This document shows positions 27,447 to 37,064 of a DNA stretch of 64,000 nt, in pieces. The first letter of the stretch is position 1, and the number at the start of each line of letters is the position of its first letter. The translations under genes and the position numbers were made by a program. This stretch comes from Dyadobacter sp. 676 (GTDB taxonomy: Bacteria > Bacteroidota > Bacteroidia > Cytophagales > Spirosomataceae). The notes beneath the pieces are model-generated. The model was not told where the DNA came from. It made no database searches and was given only the letters and a program-made list of their open reading frames with translations. The stretch covers positions 5,749,001 through 5,813,000 of the forward strand of contig NZ_CP159289.1 of assembly GCF_040448675.1 (NCBI RefSeq), read 5' to 3'.

Positions 27447-27710
27447 GCACCATCGTTCAGCCCGGTGCCTGATCCGCACACTATATCGATGCGCTTTCCC
27501 CGCGGAAAGCGGTAGGGACTATTGCCTGTGTTTGTCCGCCGGCTTGTCGGCAACGTTGCCTGCCCCTACGCCATAGGGTTATCAGGAATGTATTGTTTTT
27601 CAGAATTTTATTCCGAACAGTGTTTAACCTGGCGGAGCATGCTTTGTCCCGACTTTCCGGTAGTCGAGGACCAGGTATGATACTGCCTGCACCTTAGCTT
27701 TAACAAAATC

Positions 27711-30701
27711 ATGAGAAATGCTTTACCATACCCTTCCGGGGGTAAACGGCTGCGCTTTTCCTTTTGGATCGCGGCCTGCCTCCTGATCAGCACGGTGGCC
27801 GTCGGCAGGAACGGGTCCCGGCCCGAGCCTCGCCGAATCTTGTTTGTCGACAAGCTTGTTAAGGGCAGAATTACGGACGAAAAAAGCCAGCCGCTGGTGG
27901 GTGTCAATATCGTGGTGAAAGGTACTTCCATAGGGACGACATCCGATGCGGATGGCCGGTTTGAGTTGAATAACCTTTCTGAAAACCAGGTGCTTGTGTT
28001 CTCTTTCATTGGCTATGTCCAGCAGGAAATAGCAGTGCGCAGCCAGACGACGATCGACGTGCAGCTGGTGCCCAATGCCGAGCAGCTCAGCGAAGTGGTG
28101 GTCGTAGGCTACGGTACCGTTCAGAAAAAGGACCTCACAGGTGCTATCGCGACCATCGCCGGCAAAGACATCGAACAGGGCTCGATCAACACGCCCGACA
28201 AGGCGTTGCAGGGGAAAATCGCAGGTGTGCAGGTGAATACCAACTCCCACGCACCGGGCGGCGGCATTTCCGTGCAGGTACGCGGCACGGCTTCGCTTTC
28301 GGCGAGCGGTTCGCCTTTGTACGTGATCGACGGCGTGCCCATCAGCAATGGCTTTCAAACGGGCGCCAGCAGCGACGCGGGTTCGTTTGGCGGGAATGCC
28401 AACCCGATGAACTCCATCGATCCGTCCGATATCGAGTCGGTCCAAATCCTGAAAGACGCTTCCGCTTCCGCCATTTACGGTTCCCGCGCGGCCAACGGCG
28501 TGGTGCTGATCACCACCCGAAGAGGCAAGACCGGCCAGCAGCGGGTGGATTTCGAATATGCGTTCGGCTTGCAGACTATCCGCAAAAAGCTCGACTTCAT
28601 GAATGCCACCCAATGGGCCACCCAGGTGAACGAGCGGGCGGCGTTGCTCGGGCAGTCGCAGGTGTACACACCCGACCAGATCGCCGGGTTCGGCCAAGGC
28701 ACCGACTGGCAGAGTGAAATTTACAATTCCGCGCCCAGGCAGAATTTCAAGCTGTCGTTTTCCGGCGGCGGCCAGAGTGTCCGGTATATGCTGGCGGAAA
28801 ATGTCACCTTGCAGGACGGCATCATTCCCGGCTCGAATTTCAGGCGGTACGGAACAACCATCAATATCGATGCGGATATCAGCAAAAAACTGCGCGTGGG
28901 GCAGAGTCTGCTATTTACGTTGACCGACGAGAACGTGGTGCCTACCGACACCAAAGGTTATGAAGGCATTTCCAACGTGGTGGACGCCGTGTACGAAGCC
29001 CCGCCGACCATACCCGCCCGCGACGAGTCCGGTCAGCCTGCCAACCTGCGGAATTTCCCGATGGGCGGAGGGCTCGAGAACCCGCTGACCATGACCGAAA
29101 AGTACCGGCAGCTCAGTAATACCATGCGCATCCTGGGCAATATTTATGCCGATTACAGCATCATCCCCGGCCTCGACCTGAATATCCGCTTCGGTGCAGA
29201 CATCCGCGACTGGAAGTTTCACCAGTATTTCCCGATCGGCTCCGAAGCCGCCGCCGGGGCAAATGGCAAGGCCCGGCAGATCGGAGTCCGGAACCTCAAT
29301 TTTACCAATGCGAACACGCTGACCTATTCCAAAACTTTCAACGACATCCATAACCTGAAAATCCTGGCCGGTTTTACCTACCAGAAAGAGAAAAACGAAA
29401 CGGTCGACGCGTCGTCGTTCGGCTTCCCAAGTGATATTTTCGAATATTATAACCTTGGCCTGGGGAGCAGTCCGCAGGCGCCGGGCAGCAATATGAATGA
29501 ATGGACGCTCATTTCGTACCTGGGGCGGTTGAACTACTCCCTGAAGGACAAATACCTGTTCACGGCCTCGGTCCGGTCGCTTTCTTTGCTCGGCACTTCC
29601 TTCGGGACGCGCAGTTCGTACATTTTCGGGGGTGCCCGCGTGCCGATCGCGTTCCCTTCCAACATCGCGAACCCCGATCTGAGCTGGGAGAAGACCGGCG
29701 AATTCAACGTTGGGCTGGATGCCGCGATACTGAATGGCCGGCTTAGTTTCACGGTGGATTATTATCACAAGAAGACCACCGACCTGCTGCTCGACGTGCC
29801 GATCCCTTCGCAAACCGGCTACGGCAGCGTACTGAAAAACACGGGTGCGATGCTGAACAAAGGCTGGGAGTTCGGTATCAATAGCGTGAATACCAGCGGC
29901 AAGCTCAACTGGACCACAAATTTCAACATCTCTTTTAACCGGAACGAAATCCTGTCGCTCGGAGGTGCCGAGTACCTGTATTCGGGCTGGGTGGGAGGGG
30001 CTAATGTGAACCCGCACGCGAAAAACACGGTACGGCTCCAACCGGGTCATAGCGTCGGCGAGTTTTATGGCTCGGTGTATGATGGTATCTGGCGCTCGAA
30101 AGAAGAGATTCAGCAGGTGGGTACCATGCCCGCGGCCAAGCCGGGCGATATCCGGTACAAGGACGTGAACGGAGACGGCACCTACGATACCGAACTGGAC
30201 GACGTGTTCCTTGGCAGCCCGCTTCCCAAATTCAGTTACGGCCTCACCAACGACCTGTCGTTCGGCCCGCTCAGCGTGCATGTGTTCGTGTACGGAATGC
30301 AGGGCAACAAGGTGCTCAACCTGGCCGCGCAGCAATATGTGCTGGATGGCATCGGCGTATCGGCCAGGCGCCTCGACCGCTGGACGCCGGAAAATCCCGC
30401 CGCCGCCATTCCCGCCGCGAGCGCCTCGCACCCGCAGCGCGTGAGCTCTTTCCTGGTCGAGGACGGCTCGTTTTTGCGCATCCAGAATGTGTCGCTGAGC
30501 TATAAAATCCCCGGTTTTGCAAGCTTTGTCAAGAATGCGAGGATCGGCATCGGCGTCGATAACCTGGCCCTGATCACGGAATACTCCGGGTATGATCCGG
30601 AAGTGAATTCTTTCGGCAGCAGCAATACCACCAAGGGAATGGACCGGTTCGGTTACCCATCGTCGCGGACCTACCGGGTGGAAATCAAGCTTGGGTTTTA
30701 A
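27711..30701 (+). CDS. SusC/RagA-type TonB-dependent outer-membrane transporter
   Basis: 996 residues. Hydrophobic N-terminal signal (about 17-32), a carboxypeptidase-regulatory-like domain (VKGRITDEKSQPLVGVNIVV, near 48-125), the plug with the Bacteroidota SusC motifs VVVVGYGTVQKKDLTGAI and SIEILKDASASAIYGSRAANG-like sequence (here VQILKDASASAIYGSRAANG), and a full barrel ending VEIKLGF. It forms the outer-membrane gate that imports oligosaccharides docked by SusD, powered by TonB. It opens a seven-gene operon with gaps of 5 to 37 bases. Confidence 0.95.
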   Translation: MRNALPYPSGGKRLRFSFWIAACLLISTVAVGRNGSRPEPRRILFVDKLVKGRITDEKSQPLVGVNIVVKGTSIGTTSDADGRFELNNLSENQVLVFSFIGYVQQEIAVRSQTTIDVQLVPNAEQLSEVVVVGYGTVQKKDLTGAIATIAGKDIEQGSINTPDKALQGKIAGVQVNTNSHAPGGGISVQVRGTASLSASGSPLYVIDGVPISNGFQTGASSDAGSFGGNANPMNSIDPSDIESVQILKDASASAIYGSRAANGVVLITTRRGKTGQQRVDFEYAFGLQTIRKKLDFMNATQWATQVNERAALLGQSQVYTPDQIAGFGQGTDWQSEIYNSAPRQNFKLSFSGGGQSVRYMLAENVTLQDGIIPGSNFRRYGTTINIDADISKKLRVGQSLLFTLTDENVVPTDTKGYEGISNVVDAVYEAPPTIPARDESGQPANLRNFPMGGGLENPLTMTEKYRQLSNTMRILGNIYADYSIIPGLDLNIRFGADIRDWKFHQYFPIGSEAAAGANGKARQIGVRNLNFTNANTLTYSKTFNDIHNLKILAGFTYQKEKNETVDASSFGFPSDIFEYYNLGLGSSPQAPGSNMNEWTLISYLGRLNYSLKDKYLFTASVRSLSLLGTSFGTRSSYIFGGARVPIAFPSNIANPDLSWEKTGEFNVGLDAAILNGRLSFTVDYYHKKTTDLLLDVPIPSQTGYGSVLKNTGAMLNKGWEFGINSVNTSGKLNWTTNFNISFNRNEILSLGGAEYLYSGWVGGANVNPHAKNTVRLQPGHSVGEFYGSVYDGIWRSKEEIQQVGTMPAAKPGDIRYKDVNGDGTYDTELDDVFLGSPLPKFSYGLTNDLSFGPLSVHVFVYGMQGNKVLNLAAQQYVLDGIGVSARRLDRWTPENPAAAIPAASASHPQRVSSFLVEDGSFLRIQNVSLSYKIPGFASFVKNARIGIGVDNLALITEYSGYDPEVNSFGSSNTTKGMDRFGYPSSRTYRVEIKLGF

Positions 30702-30713
30702 CATTGAATTGAT

Positions 30714-32267
30714 ATGATCCGATCTATTAAAACAACGAAATACAAGGCCTTGGCCGTTGCTGTCATGGCATTGGCCCTGCCGGTAGGTAGCGGCTGCGAA
30801 AACGCTCTTCAGGAAAAAGTGTACAGCCAGGTCGCCACCGATGATTTTTACAAAACCCTCGACCAGGCGCAACTCGCATTGAACGGGGTTTATAACTACC
30901 TCTGGAACGACAACTACCGCGACGGGCAATGGGTTACCTTGGGCGATGTTACCGCATTCACGCTCATCGGAGGCGGTTCGGCCAATGGCTCGGGCGATCG
31001 TTCTGGCATTCAGAACGAGTGGAATACCTATTCATGGACGCCCGACGCCGTCGAACTGGTGACGGCATGGGATTATTTTTACCAGGTGATCAACCGGGCC
31101 AATACGCTCATCGATAAGATGGAAGTGGCTGAATTCCAGGGGAAAGACAAGGTGCTGGGCGAAGCAAAGTTCCTGCGTGCATTCTTTTACTTCAACCTCG
31201 TACGCATATTCGGGGGCGTGCCCCTGCATGTAAAGGCTACCACCGATCTGAGCGAGGTCGACAAGCCCAGGAGTCCGGAGGACGAGGTGTACGCACAGAT
31301 TGTAAGCGATCTCAATGCATCGGTAGAACTGCTCAGCCCGCTCAACAGGACCGACCTCACCGCCGGCAGGGCCACGACTATGTCGGCCACGGCCTTGCTT
31401 TCGAAAGTGTATTTGCAGCAGCGGAAATGGAAAGAAGCGGCGGCGGAAGCAAAAAAGGTAATGGACGCGGGCGTATTCGGCCTTTTCGAGGATTATGAAA
31501 ACATCAATAACCCCGATTTCCAGAACGGCAAGGAGCATATTTTCTCCATTCAGCACGGGGGTAATGCCAACAATACCTCGCAGCTGTACCAGACACGGAT
31601 GATCTATCTCTTCGGTCCGCCCGCGCAGACGATCAATGGCGTGAATGTGCAGTTCCATACCCTGAAAGACCTGGTCATTTTCCAGGTGCGGAAACCGTTT
31701 TTCACCGAAACGCCCGACACCTACCGCAAATGGCAATCGGTGCGGCACAAGATGCCCTATTATTACAAAAACGGCGTTAAAGAGCTGGTGAGGGATACCG
31801 TTACCATGTACGCTCCATTTTTGACCAAGTTCCACCGGATAGATTTCGCCACCGGCTACCTTAAAGAAGGCGTAAACTACCCGCTGATCCGGTACGCCGA
31901 TATGCTGCTCACCTATGCCGAGGCCACCAACGAAACGGAAGGCCCTACACCCGCGGCCCTGGAGGCGCTCAATCAGGTAAGGCGACGTGCCAGGGCCGTT
32001 GGAACCGCATTCGAGCAGCCGGCAACCCTGTACCCCGATTTGAAAGGGTTGTCGAAAGAGGAACTCCGCAATGCGGTGCTCAAAGAACGGGCGCAGGAGT
32101 TTGTGGGCGAGGGACATTACCGCTGGGACCTGATCCGGCATAACCGCCTGATCGTTACCGCACAGGCGAATGGCGTTACGGCCGCCGCTGACAAGCATAA
32201 CCTTTTTCCGATACCCACCCAGCAGATCAGCAGGAACAGTCAACTCAAACAGAATCCCGGATATTAA
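30714..32267 (+). CDS. SusD/RagB-type substrate-binding lipoprotein
   Basis: 517 residues. Signal ends in SGC before ENALQEKVYSQ, giving a lipid-anchored surface protein. The SusD TPR fold is visible: ALNGVYNYLWN, EAKFLRAFFYFNLVRIFGGV, ATALLSKVYLQQRKWKEA, IRYADMLLTYAEA and the terminal LFPIPTQQISRNSQLKQNPG. It docks the glycan to its SusC partner 12 bases upstream. Substrate is inferred from the operon to be a pentose- or deoxyhexose-containing glycan. Confidence 0.95.
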   Translation: MIRSIKTTKYKALAVAVMALALPVGSGCENALQEKVYSQVATDDFYKTLDQAQLALNGVYNYLWNDNYRDGQWVTLGDVTAFTLIGGGSANGSGDRSGIQNEWNTYSWTPDAVELVTAWDYFYQVINRANTLIDKMEVAEFQGKDKVLGEAKFLRAFFYFNLVRIFGGVPLHVKATTDLSEVDKPRSPEDEVYAQIVSDLNASVELLSPLNRTDLTAGRATTMSATALLSKVYLQQRKWKEAAAEAKKVMDAGVFGLFEDYENINNPDFQNGKEHIFSIQHGGNANNTSQLYQTRMIYLFGPPAQTINGVNVQFHTLKDLVIFQVRKPFFTETPDTYRKWQSVRHKMPYYYKNGVKELVRDTVTMYAPFLTKFHRIDFATGYLKEGVNYPLIRYADMLLTYAEATNETEGPTPAALEALNQVRRRARAVGTAFEQPATLYPDLKGLSKEELRNAVLKERAQEFVGEGHYRWDLIRHNRLIVTAQANGVTAAADKHNLFPIPTQQISRNSQLKQNPGY

Positions 32268-32291
32268 TTTTTTAAGCTTAACCAGAGTCAC

Positions 32292-33989
32292 ATGTTTTTC
32301 AAGAAAACCAAGCTTGCCCTGCTCCATGCCGCCGCCCTGGGCGCGGCATTGGCCACGCCTGTTTTTAGTCAGCAGCAACCCGTTAGTATCGAGGTCAACC
32401 TGAGCAAGGTAAAAGCCCCAATGCAGCCGATCTGGGCATTTTTTGGCTACGACGAGCCGAACTATACCTATATGAAGGACGGGAAAAAGCTGCTCACGGA
32501 AATTTCGCAGCTCAGTAAAGTCCCGGTGTACGTGCGGGCGCACAGCCTGCTGGTGACCGGCGACGGCGAGGCGGCCCTCAAATGGGGCTCCACCAATGCC
32601 TACACCGAAGACGCGCAGGGCAAACCGGTGTACGACTGGAAGATCGTCGATAAAATCTTCGATACCTACATAGAAAGGGGCATGAAACCCATTGCCCAGA
32701 TCGGCTTTATGCCCCAGGCATTGTCTTCCAAACCCGAACCTTACCGCCACCACTGGAAACCGGGCGATAATTACAACGACATTTACCTCGGCTGGGCCTA
32801 CCCGCCCAACGACTACAACAAATGGGCGGAGCTGGTGTATCAATGGGTGAAGCATTCGGTGGAGCGCTACGGCAAGAAAGAAGTCGAAAGCTGGTACTGG
32901 GAGCTTTGGAACGAACCCAATATCAGCTACTGGAAAGGCACTGTGGATGAATACATCAAATTGTACGACTACACGGCCGACGCGGTGAAACGGGCATTGC
33001 CCACCGCCAAAATAGGCGGCCCGGAAGTGACCGGCCCGGCTTGGGAGAAGTCGGAGGCGTTCATGCGGAAGTTCCTCGACCACGTGACCAGCGGCAAGAA
33101 CTACGTCACCGGTAAAACCGGTTCGCCGATCGACTTCATTACTTACCATGCCAAAGGTGCGCCTAAAATCGTGGACGGGCATGTGCAGATGAATATGGGT
33201 ACACAGCTACGCGACCTGGATAAAGGTTTCGAGATCGTGGCCTCGTACCCGGCGCTCAAAAAGCTGCCGATCATCATCGGCGAATCCGACCCGGAGGGGT
33301 GTGCGGCCTGCTCCGAGGATGTGAGCCCGCAGAATGCCTACCGCAACGGCACCATGTATTCGAGCTACACGGCGGCTTCATTTGCCCGCAAGTACGAACT
33401 GGCCGAGGCGCGGAGCGTGAATTTGCTGGGTGCGGTGAGCTGGTCGTTCGAGTTTGAGGACCAGGCCTGGTTCCGCGGGTTTCGCGACCTGGCTACCAAT
33501 GGTGTCGACAAGCCGGTGCTGAACGTATTCAGGATGTTTGGCATGATGGAAGGCAACCGCGTGGAGGTGAAGCAGAACCTCGCTTACGATTTCAAACGGG
33601 TACGGGACGAGAGCGTCCGCAAAGAGGCGGATATCAATGGTATCGCTTCCAAAAGCGCCAACTCGGCGGCGGTGATGGTATGGAACTACCACGACGACAA
33701 TGTGCCGTCGCCGGATGCGACCGTAAAAGTGTCGGTACAAGGGTTGCCGCGGCAGAAAATGATGCTTTACCATTACCGTATCGACAAGGAGAACAGCAAT
33801 TCCTACGAGGTCTGGAAAGCCATGGGCTCGCCTAAACAGCCGACTGCCGAACAAATCCGTCGGCTCGAAAAGGCCGGACAGCTCGCATTGTTCACTTCGC
33901 CGCAATGGATGGAACCCAAAAACGGCAATGCCACCATCGAAATGCAGCTTCCGCGCCAGGGTGTTTCGCTGCTCCATTTCAAGTGGTGA
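32292..33989 (+). CDS. GH39-family glycoside hydrolase, exported
   Basis: 565 residues with a signal peptide ending VFSQ. The TIM barrel has the GH39 acid/base Glu208 in WYWELWNEPNISYW and the nucleophile Glu331 in PIIIGESDPEG. A C-terminal beta-sandwich follows (WSFEFEDQAWFRGFRDL onward). GH39 members are beta-xylosidases, alpha-L-iduronidases or alpha-L-arabinopyranosidase-like enzymes. It probably releases a pentose or uronic acid in the periplasm, feeding the oxidative enzymes encoded next. Exact specificity cannot be read from sequence. Confidence 0.85.
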   Translation: MFFKKTKLALLHAAALGAALATPVFSQQQPVSIEVNLSKVKAPMQPIWAFFGYDEPNYTYMKDGKKLLTEISQLSKVPVYVRAHSLLVTGDGEAALKWGSTNAYTEDAQGKPVYDWKIVDKIFDTYIERGMKPIAQIGFMPQALSSKPEPYRHHWKPGDNYNDIYLGWAYPPNDYNKWAELVYQWVKHSVERYGKKEVESWYWELWNEPNISYWKGTVDEYIKLYDYTADAVKRALPTAKIGGPEVTGPAWEKSEAFMRKFLDHVTSGKNYVTGKTGSPIDFITYHAKGAPKIVDGHVQMNMGTQLRDLDKGFEIVASYPALKKLPIIIGESDPEGCAACSEDVSPQNAYRNGTMYSSYTAASFARKYELAEARSVNLLGAVSWSFEFEDQAWFRGFRDLATNGVDKPVLNVFRMFGMMEGNRVEVKQNLAYDFKRVRDESVRKEADINGIASKSANSAAVMVWNYHDDNVPSPDATVKVSVQGLPRQKMMLYHYRIDKENSNSYEVWKAMGSPKQPTAEQIRRLEKAGQLALFTSPQWMEPKNGNATIEMQLPRQGVSLLHFKW

Positions 33990-34026
33990 TTCGAAAGATA
34001 TGATATTGTTTTTTAAATGTATTTCA

Positions 34027-35196
34027 ATGAAGATCAAAAGAGTAACTGCAAAACTATACAGGTGGACAGGTCCGGTGCTAACGACCAACACCGTGTTCGC
34101 AACCCCGCTCAGCCCTATTCATTTTCAAAGCGATTCTCAGGCGGCCTTCCGGTTTTTCAGTTGGCTGGTAGTGGAGGTCGAAACCGACGAGGGGCATATC
34201 GGCTACGGCAATGCAGGCCTGAGCCCGGATGTAACCAAGGCCGTGATCGATAGCAAACTGACGCCGATCCTGCTGGGCGAAAACCCTTTGAATACCGAAT
34301 ACCTTTTCGAAAAAATGTACCGCTCCACGGTCGCATTCGGTCGGAAAGGCACCGTTATCGCGGCCATCAGCGCCATCGACATTGCCCTTTGGGATATCAA
34401 AGGCAAGGTGACGAACCAGCCCGTGTTTATGCTCCTGGGCGGGCGCACGACCCCCGATATCGAAGCCTATTACAGCCGCCTCTACACCCGCGACCTCGAC
34501 GCCCTTCAAGCCGAGGCCGTGCATTACAAGGAGCAGGGCTTTTCGGGCATGAAACTGCGCTGCGGCTACCCGCTCACCGAAGGCGTGGCCGGTATGCGTA
34601 AGAATGTGGAGATGGTGAAAGTGGTGCGGGAAGCAGTGGGCGACGATATCAATGTAATGCTCGAAGGTTACATGGGTTTCAACCTGGCCTATGCGAAGCA
34701 GTTCCTGAAAGCACTGGAACCCTACAATCTCCGATGGGCGGAGGAGCTGCTTTTGCCCGACGAGATCCACAATTTTGCCAAACTCCGCAACTACACCGGC
34801 ATTCCGCTTTCTGGCGGGGAGCACGAATATACCCGCTACGGCTTCCACGACCTGTTGCAAACCGGCGCGCTGGACATTTTCCAGTTCGATACCAACCGTG
34901 TGGGCGGCTTCACCGAGGCGCAAAAGATCTGTAATATGGCCCTCGTGCACGGCGTGGAGGTGATCCCGCATGGCGGACAAATGCACAACCTGCACGTGGT
35001 ACTGAGCTCCTTCGCGTGCCCGATGGCCGAATATTTCCCACAAACGGAGATCGAGGTAGGCAATGAAATGTTCTGGTACATTTTCGACGGGGAGGCTGTC
35101 GCCGACAACGGAAGGGTACAGCTCAGCGACACGTTACCCGGAGTAGGGTTAACCCTTAAAACCGAAGGTCCCGAACATTTCATCATTTCCGAATAA
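34027..35196 (+). CDS. Mandelate-racemase/enolase-family sugar-acid dehydratase
   Basis: 389 residues from ATG 34027 (the frame upstream overlaps the GH39 end). Motifs fit the L-rhamnonate-dehydratase branch: SGMKLRCGY (Lys176), metal ligands Glu213 in VMLEGYMG, Glu239 or Glu240 in WAEELLLP and Glu265 in SGGEHEY, and the catalytic His315 in VIPHGGQMHNLH. The family removes water from an aldonic acid to give a 2-keto-3-deoxy acid in the cytoplasm. The substrate may be a pentonate, rhamnonate or fuconate; the neighbours do not settle it. Confidence 0.85.
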   Translation: MKIKRVTAKLYRWTGPVLTTNTVFATPLSPIHFQSDSQAAFRFFSWLVVEVETDEGHIGYGNAGLSPDVTKAVIDSKLTPILLGENPLNTEYLFEKMYRSTVAFGRKGTVIAAISAIDIALWDIKGKVTNQPVFMLLGGRTTPDIEAYYSRLYTRDLDALQAEAVHYKEQGFSGMKLRCGYPLTEGVAGMRKNVEMVKVVREAVGDDINVMLEGYMGFNLAYAKQFLKALEPYNLRWAEELLLPDEIHNFAKLRNYTGIPLSGGEHEYTRYGFHDLLQTGALDIFQFDTNRVGGFTEAQKICNMALVHGVEVIPHGGQMHNLHVVLSSFACPMAEYFPQTEIEVGNEMFWYIFDGEAVADNGRVQLSDTLPGVGLTLKTEGPEHFIISE

Positions 35197-35201
35197 ACAA
35201 A

Positions 35202-35993
35202 ATGGAAGCGCTAAGCATGCAACAAAGCATTCTCGAACTGTTTAAACTGCACGGGCAGACCGCACTTGTCGTGGGCGGTAACCGCGGGCTGGGGCTGGCC
35301 ATGGCCAAAGCCCTGGCCGAAGCGGGGGCCAATATCGTGATTGCGGCCCGCGATGAGGCGGTGAACAGGGAATCGGAGCAACTGCTCAAAGATACCTACG
35401 ACGTGAGCTGCATTAGTGTGAGCTGCGACGTCACTTCGGAACAACACATCACAACTGCAGTGAAAACGGCGGTGGATACTTTTGGAAAAATAGATATCCT
35501 GATCAACTCCGCGGGGATCAATATTCGTGGCCCTATCGAAGCACTTTCGCTGGACGATTTCAATAAAGTCCAGAGCGTGAATGTGACCGGTACCTGGTTG
35601 GCCTGCCGGGAAGTGGTGCCGGTAATGAAGCAAAACGGCTACGGCCGGATTATCAACATCGGCTCCATGCTCGCACTCACGGCCATTCCCGAGCGCACGC
35701 CTTACGCGACCAGCAAAGGCGCCATTTTGCAGCTCACCCGCTCGCTGGCGATGGAAGTCGCGCTCGACGGCATTACGGTGAATGCCATTTTGCCCGGCCC
35801 GTTCGCTACGGACCTGAACCTCCCCCTTACTAACGACCCCGAAAAATACAAGGCATTCATTTCCAAGATACCCATGGGGCGCTGGGGCGAGCTGCACGAG
35901 ATAGGCGGCATCGCGTTATACCTGGCCAGCAAGGCTTCCAGCTATTCGACGGGCGGCTGTTTTTCGATAGACGGCGGGTGGGTGACGCAGTAG
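35202..35993 (+). CDS. SDR-family sugar (acid) dehydrogenase
   Basis: 263 residues, starting five bases after the dehydratase stop. Classical SDR motifs: cofactor loop GGNRGLG (25-31), NSAG (102-105), catalytic Asn127, Ser155, Tyr168 and Lys172 (YATSK). It resembles gluconate-5-dehydrogenase-type and 2-keto-3-deoxy-sugar-acid dehydrogenases. In this operon it probably oxidises a keto-deoxy-acid or the starting sugar; which is unresolved. Confidence 0.9.
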   Translation: MEALSMQQSILELFKLHGQTALVVGGNRGLGLAMAKALAEAGANIVIAARDEAVNRESEQLLKDTYDVSCISVSCDVTSEQHITTAVKTAVDTFGKIDILINSAGINIRGPIEALSLDDFNKVQSVNVTGTWLACREVVPVMKQNGYGRIINIGSMLALTAIPERTPYATSKGAILQLTRSLAMEVALDGITVNAILPGPFATDLNLPLTNDPEKYKAFISKIPMGRWGELHEIGGIALYLASKASSYSTGGCFSIDGGWVTQ

Positions 35994-36010
35994 CATGTAT
36001 GATTTTTTAA

Positions 36011-37033
36011 ATGATATCAATGCAAAACATAACAAGGGTCGTACAGATCTCCCACCCGCAGCACGGACGTGCCCTGGCCACGGTGGAAGAACCTTCGCTG
36101 GTGCTTTTGAAGGGCGTGAAATCGATATATGAGGCCGCATTGGCAGCCATCGACCGAAAAAAGCCGCTCGCAGAATTGCTTTTGGCCGCGCGTTCGGATG
36201 CGAAGCTGCATTATGATGAGGTCTATGACGGAAGCCACGAGTGGAAACTGCTTCCCGCATTTGATTGCCCCGGCGACCCATTCCGCTGTCTGGTAGCCGG
36301 TACCGGCCTTACCCACAAAAACAGCGCCCTGAACCGCCAGGCGATGCACGCCGCGGCCGAAGGTTCGAAACCGACCGACAGCATCACTATGTACGAATGG
36401 GGCGTGCAGAATGGTTTTCCTGCTCCGGGACAGATCGGCGTGCAGCCGGAGTGGTTTTACAAAGGCAACGGCTCGGTACTGCGTGCGCACTGCCAAACGC
36501 TCGAAGTGCCGGAATTTGGCGACGACGGGGGAGAGGAGCCGGAAATCGCAGGCATCTACATCGTCGACCGGCAGGGCACGCCGCATCGCATCGGTTTTGC
36601 TACCGGCAACGAGTTTTCCGACCATGTGATGGAGAAAAAGAATTACCTCTACCTGGCCCCATCAAAGCTGCGCCAGTGTGCGATAGGCCCGGAGCTGGTC
36701 ATAGGGGGCGATTTCCGCGATATCAGCGGCCATGTTCAGGTTTCGGCGGGAGGGCATGTGAAATGGAGCGCCGATATCCGCACCGGTGAACAAAACATGG
36801 CCCACAGCCTCGAAAACCTCGAATACCACCATTTCAAATACCCGGGGCACCGGCTGCCCTTGCAGGCGCACGTGCATTTTTTCGGGGCCGATGCATTCAG
36901 TTTCGGCAGCAAGCTGCTCCTCGAACACGGCGACCTTATGACCGTGCATTGGGAAGGGCAGGGCAGGGCGCTGCAAAACCGGCTCTCCGTTTCGTCCGAT
37001 AACCCGGTCCTCACGCCGTTATCCCGGCTCTGA
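36011..37033 (+). CDS. AraD1/GguC-like FAH-family enzyme
   Basis: 340 residues from ATG 36011 (ATG 36020 also possible). The fumarylacetoacetate-hydrolase fold is shown by GTGLTHKNSALNRQAM, MYEWGVQNGFPAPGQIGVQ and a C-terminal metal-binding region. This pattern matches the AraD1/GguC family, linked to arabinose or other pentose-acid catabolism, where members dehydrate or cleave 2-keto-3-deoxy acids. With the dehydratase and SDR it forms a non-phosphorylative sugar-acid route. Reaction is by analogy only. Confidence 0.8.
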   Translation: MISMQNITRVVQISHPQHGRALATVEEPSLVLLKGVKSIYEAALAAIDRKKPLAELLLAARSDAKLHYDEVYDGSHEWKLLPAFDCPGDPFRCLVAGTGLTHKNSALNRQAMHAAAEGSKPTDSITMYEWGVQNGFPAPGQIGVQPEWFYKGNGSVLRAHCQTLEVPEFGDDGGEEPEIAGIYIVDRQGTPHRIGFATGNEFSDHVMEKKNYLYLAPSKLRQCAIGPELVIGGDFRDISGHVQVSAGGHVKWSADIRTGEQNMAHSLENLEYHHFKYPGHRLPLQAHVHFFGADAFSFGSKLLLEHGDLMTVHWEGQGRALQNRLSVSSDNPVLTPLSRL

Positions 37034-37064
37034 CATTCCATTTTCATTCTAAATCTGCATTCGA

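Noticed and set aside
28911..30929. Open frame of 672 codons on the minus strand opposite the first SusC gene
   Set aside because: It mirrors the codon pattern of the SusC gene, has no recognisable domain, and the plus strand encodes a complete conserved SusC.
33108..33117. ACCGGTAAAA inside the GH39 gene as an operator
   Set aside because: It encodes a Thr-Gly-Lys stretch in a conserved enzyme, far from any promoter; a chance occurrence that also weakens the operator case at 152-2070.
31032..33182. Open frame of 716 codons on the minus strand opposite SusD and GH39
   Set aside because: Antisense shadow of two conserved genes; composition is rich in His, Arg and Val without any domain.
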